A stretch of 16,839 nt of DNA from assembly GCA_964457365.1 (NCBI GenBank), contig CAYWFP010000088.1, positions 1 through 16,839 of the forward strand, read 5' to 3'. Numbering within the stretch: position 1 is the first letter of the stretch; the number at the start of each line of letters is the position of its first letter. The stretch comes from CAYWFP01 sp964457365. Lineage in GTDB: Bacteria > Planctomycetota > SZUA-567. Made by a program: the position numbers and the translations under genes. The notes below the pieces were generated by a model. That model had not been told where the DNA came from, searched no databases, and saw only the letters and a program-made list of their open reading frames with translations. This document shows, in pieces, positions 15,474 to 16,839 of this stretch.

Positions 15474-15851
15474 ATGGGCTGGCAGCTTCTGGCCGTCGCC
15501 GCCGGCGGCGCGCTCGGCGCTTTGGCGCGTTTCGGCGTGGGGGCGATGCTGCCGCGTCTGGTCGGGACGCACGCGCTGCCGTGGCCGACCATCGCCGTCA
15601 ACCTGATCGGTTGCTTCCTCTTCGGCTTGATCTGGCGGTACAGCGAGATCCCGTCTTCGCTGCACACGGCGCGGCCGTTCCTGCTTGCGGGCTTCATGGG
15701 CAGCCTGACCACCTTCTCCACCTTCGCCTTCGAGAACGCGCGCTTTCTCGAGGACGGCCGCCTGCTTCTCGCCGGAGGGAATATCCTGCTGCAGAACGCC
15801 GCCGGTCTGGCTTGTCTCTGCCTGGGGATGGCGCTGGCGCGGAGCCTGTAA
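15474..15851 (+). CDS. crcB: Fluoride ion channel CrcB/Fluc
   Basis: This 125-residue inner-membrane protein has four predicted spans (about 5-25, 37-54, 68-86, 99-121). It shows the family signatures GGALGALARF (11-20), the pore Asn in VNLIGCFLFG (42-51) and GFMGSLTTFSTF (73-84), which carries the Phe and Thr-Ser residues around the fluoride path and central sodium site. Fluc proteins form dual-topology dimers that let fluoride leave the cytoplasm. Length is typical. ATG 15474 follows AAGGGG and lies 3 nt after the propeller stop, so the two genes are almost certainly co-transcribed. No fluoride riboswitch was recognised upstream. Confidence 0.93.
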   Translation: MGWQLLAVAAGGALGALARFGVGAMLPRLVGTHALPWPTIAVNLIGCFLFGLIWRYSEIPSSLHTARPFLLAGFMGSLTTFSTFAFENARFLEDGRLLLAGGNILLQNAAGLACLCLGMALARSL

Positions 15852-15917
15852 CCTGTTGTCTTCATGTCGGTTACGGTCGGAGTCTGGGCGCAGGGGCAAA
15901 AATGCGTAGGAAAGCCC

Positions 15918-15946
15918 TTGACGCAGCGCGGCTCAGGCGCTTAAAT
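15918..15946 (+). promoter_or_regulatory. Promoter of rpsD
   Basis: TTGACG (15918-15923), a 17-nt spacer and TTAAAT (15941-15946) predict a start near 15953 and a leader of about 83 nt. They match consensus at five and four of six positions. Confidence 0.6.
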
Positions 15947-15965
15947 AACCGCTTCATTATTGGCG

Positions 15966-16004
15966 TTGTGGAACTTGTGGAAGCCGCCTCGCCGCCGGCG
16001 AGGC
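15966..16004 (+). promoter_or_regulatory. rpsD leader: tandem repeat and strong hairpin
   Basis: TTGTGGAA occurs twice in tandem (15966-15973 and 15975-15982). GCCTCGCC (15986-15993) then pairs perfectly with GGCGAGGC (15997-16004) over a 3-nt loop, ending 31 nt before ATG 16036. Ribosomal protein S4 is an autoregulator of its own mRNA in some bacteria, so this may be an S4-responsive leader. The structure is visible; the role is inferred. Confidence 0.4.
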
Positions 16005-16035
16005 CGATTTCGTTTCTGTACCAGAGGATGCAAGC

Positions 16036-16638
16036 ATGGGGCGTTTCACCAAACCGCGGGCGAAGGTCTGCCGCCGACTCGGCGTGATGCTCTTCGACAA
16101 CTCGAACGTCGAGAAGGCGTTTCTCAAGCGTGAAGCCGAACCGTTCGGCCGCCGCAAGCAGTCGGAGTACGGCGTGCGCCTGAAGGAAAAGCAGAAGGTC
16201 ATGCATTACTACGGCATGCGCGAGAAGCAGATGAGCAAGCTATTTCAGCGTGCGCGCGCGATGAAGGGCGATGCGGGGCAGAACTTCCTGATTCTCTGCG
16301 AGCGCCGCCTCGACAATGCCGTCCACGCCGCCGGTTTCGCCCAGAGCCGCGCCGCCGCGCGCCAACTCGTCGCCCACGGCCATGTCCGCGTCAACGGCCG
16401 CAAGATGGACGCCGCCTCGCACCTGGCGGAATCGGGCGACGCCATCACCGTCAAGGAGAGCCCGAAGATCCACAAGCTCGTCGACGGGGTGATCGAGCGC
16501 AAGAGCGGCTACAGCCCGCCCGACTGGCTCGCGGTGGATCCGCAGACGCGCACGGCCAAGGTCGTCCGCCTGCCGCTGCGGGAGGACTGCATGCTGCCGG
16601 TCAACGAGCAACTCGTCGTCGAGTTCTACAGCCGCTGA
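16036..16638 (+). CDS. rpsD: 30S ribosomal protein S4 (uS4)
   Basis: This 200-residue protein is uS4, a primary 16S rRNA binder in 30S assembly. It begins GRFTKPRAKVCRRLGVMLF and contains GRRKQSEYGVRLKEKQKV (38-55), the conserved N-domain block. Its S4 RNA-binding domain (about 88-150) includes ERRLDNAVHAAGFAQSRAAA and GHVRVNGRKMD. It lacks the N-terminal four-cysteine zinc cluster found in some S4 forms. Length matches the family (200-209). GAGG at 16024-16027 is 8 nt from ATG 16036. It has its own promoter, leader and terminator and no rpsK, rpsM or rpoA neighbour, so it lies outside the usual alpha operon. Such detached copies occur in several phyla. Confidence 0.97.
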   Translation: MGRFTKPRAKVCRRLGVMLFDNSNVEKAFLKREAEPFGRRKQSEYGVRLKEKQKVMHYYGMREKQMSKLFQRARAMKGDAGQNFLILCERRLDNAVHAAGFAQSRAAARQLVAHGHVRVNGRKMDAASHLAESGDAITVKESPKIHKLVDGVIERKSGYSPPDWLAVDPQTRTAKVVRLPLREDCMLPVNEQLVVEFYSR

Positions 16639-16650
16639 TCCGGCAGCCGA

Positions 16651-16666
16651 ACCGCGATACCGCGAT
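16651..16666. repeat. Short tandem duplication ACCGCGAT x2
   Basis: Two perfect 8-bp copies stand head to tail between the rpsD stop and its terminator. This is probably incidental. Confidence 0.5.
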
Positions 16667-16672
16667 ACGTAG

Positions 16673-16700
16673 ACGCCCCGCAGCGCGCGGGGCGTTTCTT
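16673..16700 (+). terminator. Intrinsic terminator after rpsD
   Basis: ACGCCCCGC (16673-16681) pairs with GCGGGGCGT (16687-16695) across a 5-nt loop, followed by a T-rich tail interrupted by one C. Confidence 0.8.
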
Positions 16701-16724
16701 CATATGGTGAAGCTGGAAGGAAGC

Positions 16725-16761
16725 GGCGCAGAGCGGGTTCGCTCATCGCTGTCTCTGCGCC
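16725..16761. repeat. 9-bp inverted repeat between rpsD and the last gene
   Basis: GGCGCAGAG (16725-16733) is a perfect complement of CTCTGCGCC (16753-16761), with a 19-nt loop. It lies just past the stop of the minus-strand gene and may act as its terminator or mRNA end, but no clear T tract follows on that strand. Confidence 0.4.
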
Positions 16762-16768
16762 CGCGGCG

Positions 16769-16839
16769 TCAGGACAGGCCGTATTTGAGGATGCACCAGA
16801 GCGCCTGGACGCCGTCGCGCCAGCCGATCTTCTTGCCTT
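16769..16839 (-). CDS. C-terminal end of a probable family 2 glycosyltransferase (cut by window edge)
   Basis: Only 23 codons are visible. Read from the window edge the minus strand gives GKKIGWRDGVQALWCILKYG, then LS and a stop codon at 16769-16771. The pattern 'K(I/V)xWxDGxxALWxxLKYR' near the end is typical of polyprenyl-phosphate sugar transferase-like family 2 glycosyltransferases and their relatives. The rest lies beyond the window, so the assignment rests on a short motif. It is convergent with rpsD. Confidence 0.5.
   Translation of the reverse strand, partial: GKKIGWRDGVQALWCILKYGLS

Noticed and set aside
15889..15925. Resemblance to a cyclic di-GMP riboswitch core (GCAGGGGCAAA ... 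GGAAAGCC)
   Set aside because: Only short words match; the paired stems and tetraloop receptor are absent and the stretch overlaps the rpsD -35 box.

Overview
The window is GC-rich (roughly two thirds G+C by eye) bacterial chromosomal DNA carrying 14 supported protein genes, two of them cut by the window edges, plus one possible small gene. There are no tRNA or rRNA genes, insertion sequences or CRISPR arrays. Several features suggest a member of the PVC group (Planctomycetota, Verrucomicrobiota, Lentisphaerota, Kiritimatiellota) or a close relative. These are a PknB-type kinase with DWG in place of DFG followed by a membrane segment and TPRs, a secreted PQQ-type beta-propeller beginning with the DWPQW..PNRD signature common in that group, and a Gram-negative envelope (Wza-like lipoprotein, heptose phosphatase). 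The phylum cannot be fixed from this sequence alone.

Left part (1-5175): the end of a TPR protein is followed by a serine dehydrogenase proteinase-like (crotonase/ClpP-fold) protein with a very long acidic tail holding repeated short motifs. Converging on it from the minus strand are three collinear genes: type III pantothenate kinase (coaX), a small heat-shock protein (hsp20) and a SAM-dependent methyltransferase.

Middle (5176-8267): an AT-richer divergent promoter region drives a small zinc-knuckle/coiled-coil protein with its own promoter, a leader hairpin and an intrinsic terminator. Next comes a two-gene unit of Ser/Thr kinase plus GmhB-like HAD phosphatase, again behind a TTGACA promoter.

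Envelope polysaccharide block (8454-13343): four tightly packed plus-strand genes encode a Wza-like export lipoprotein, a Wzz/GumC-like co-polymerase, a separate BY-kinase-like P-loop ATPase with altered motifs and no tyrosine cluster, and an ExeA-like AAA+ ATPase. The order resembles exopolysaccharide loci linked to exosortase (XrtA/PEP-CTERM) systems, but no exosortase or glycosyltransferase lies next to it here.

Right part (13370-16839): an orphan, shortened flagellar-rod-like protein on the minus strand with its own promoter and terminator; a possible 56-residue membrane peptide or lipoprotein; the PQQ beta-propeller protein, whose ribosome binding site points to an AUC start; crcB (fluoride channel); a stand-alone rpsD with its own promoter, structured leader and terminator; and the last codons of what is probably a family 2 glycosyltransferase on the minus strand.

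The points most worth following up are the protease tail with FliM-like EIDALL motifs, the putative AUC start, the degenerate BY-kinase in the polysaccharide cassette, the zinc-knuckle gene with a hairpin over its ribosome binding site, and the orphan mini rod protein.
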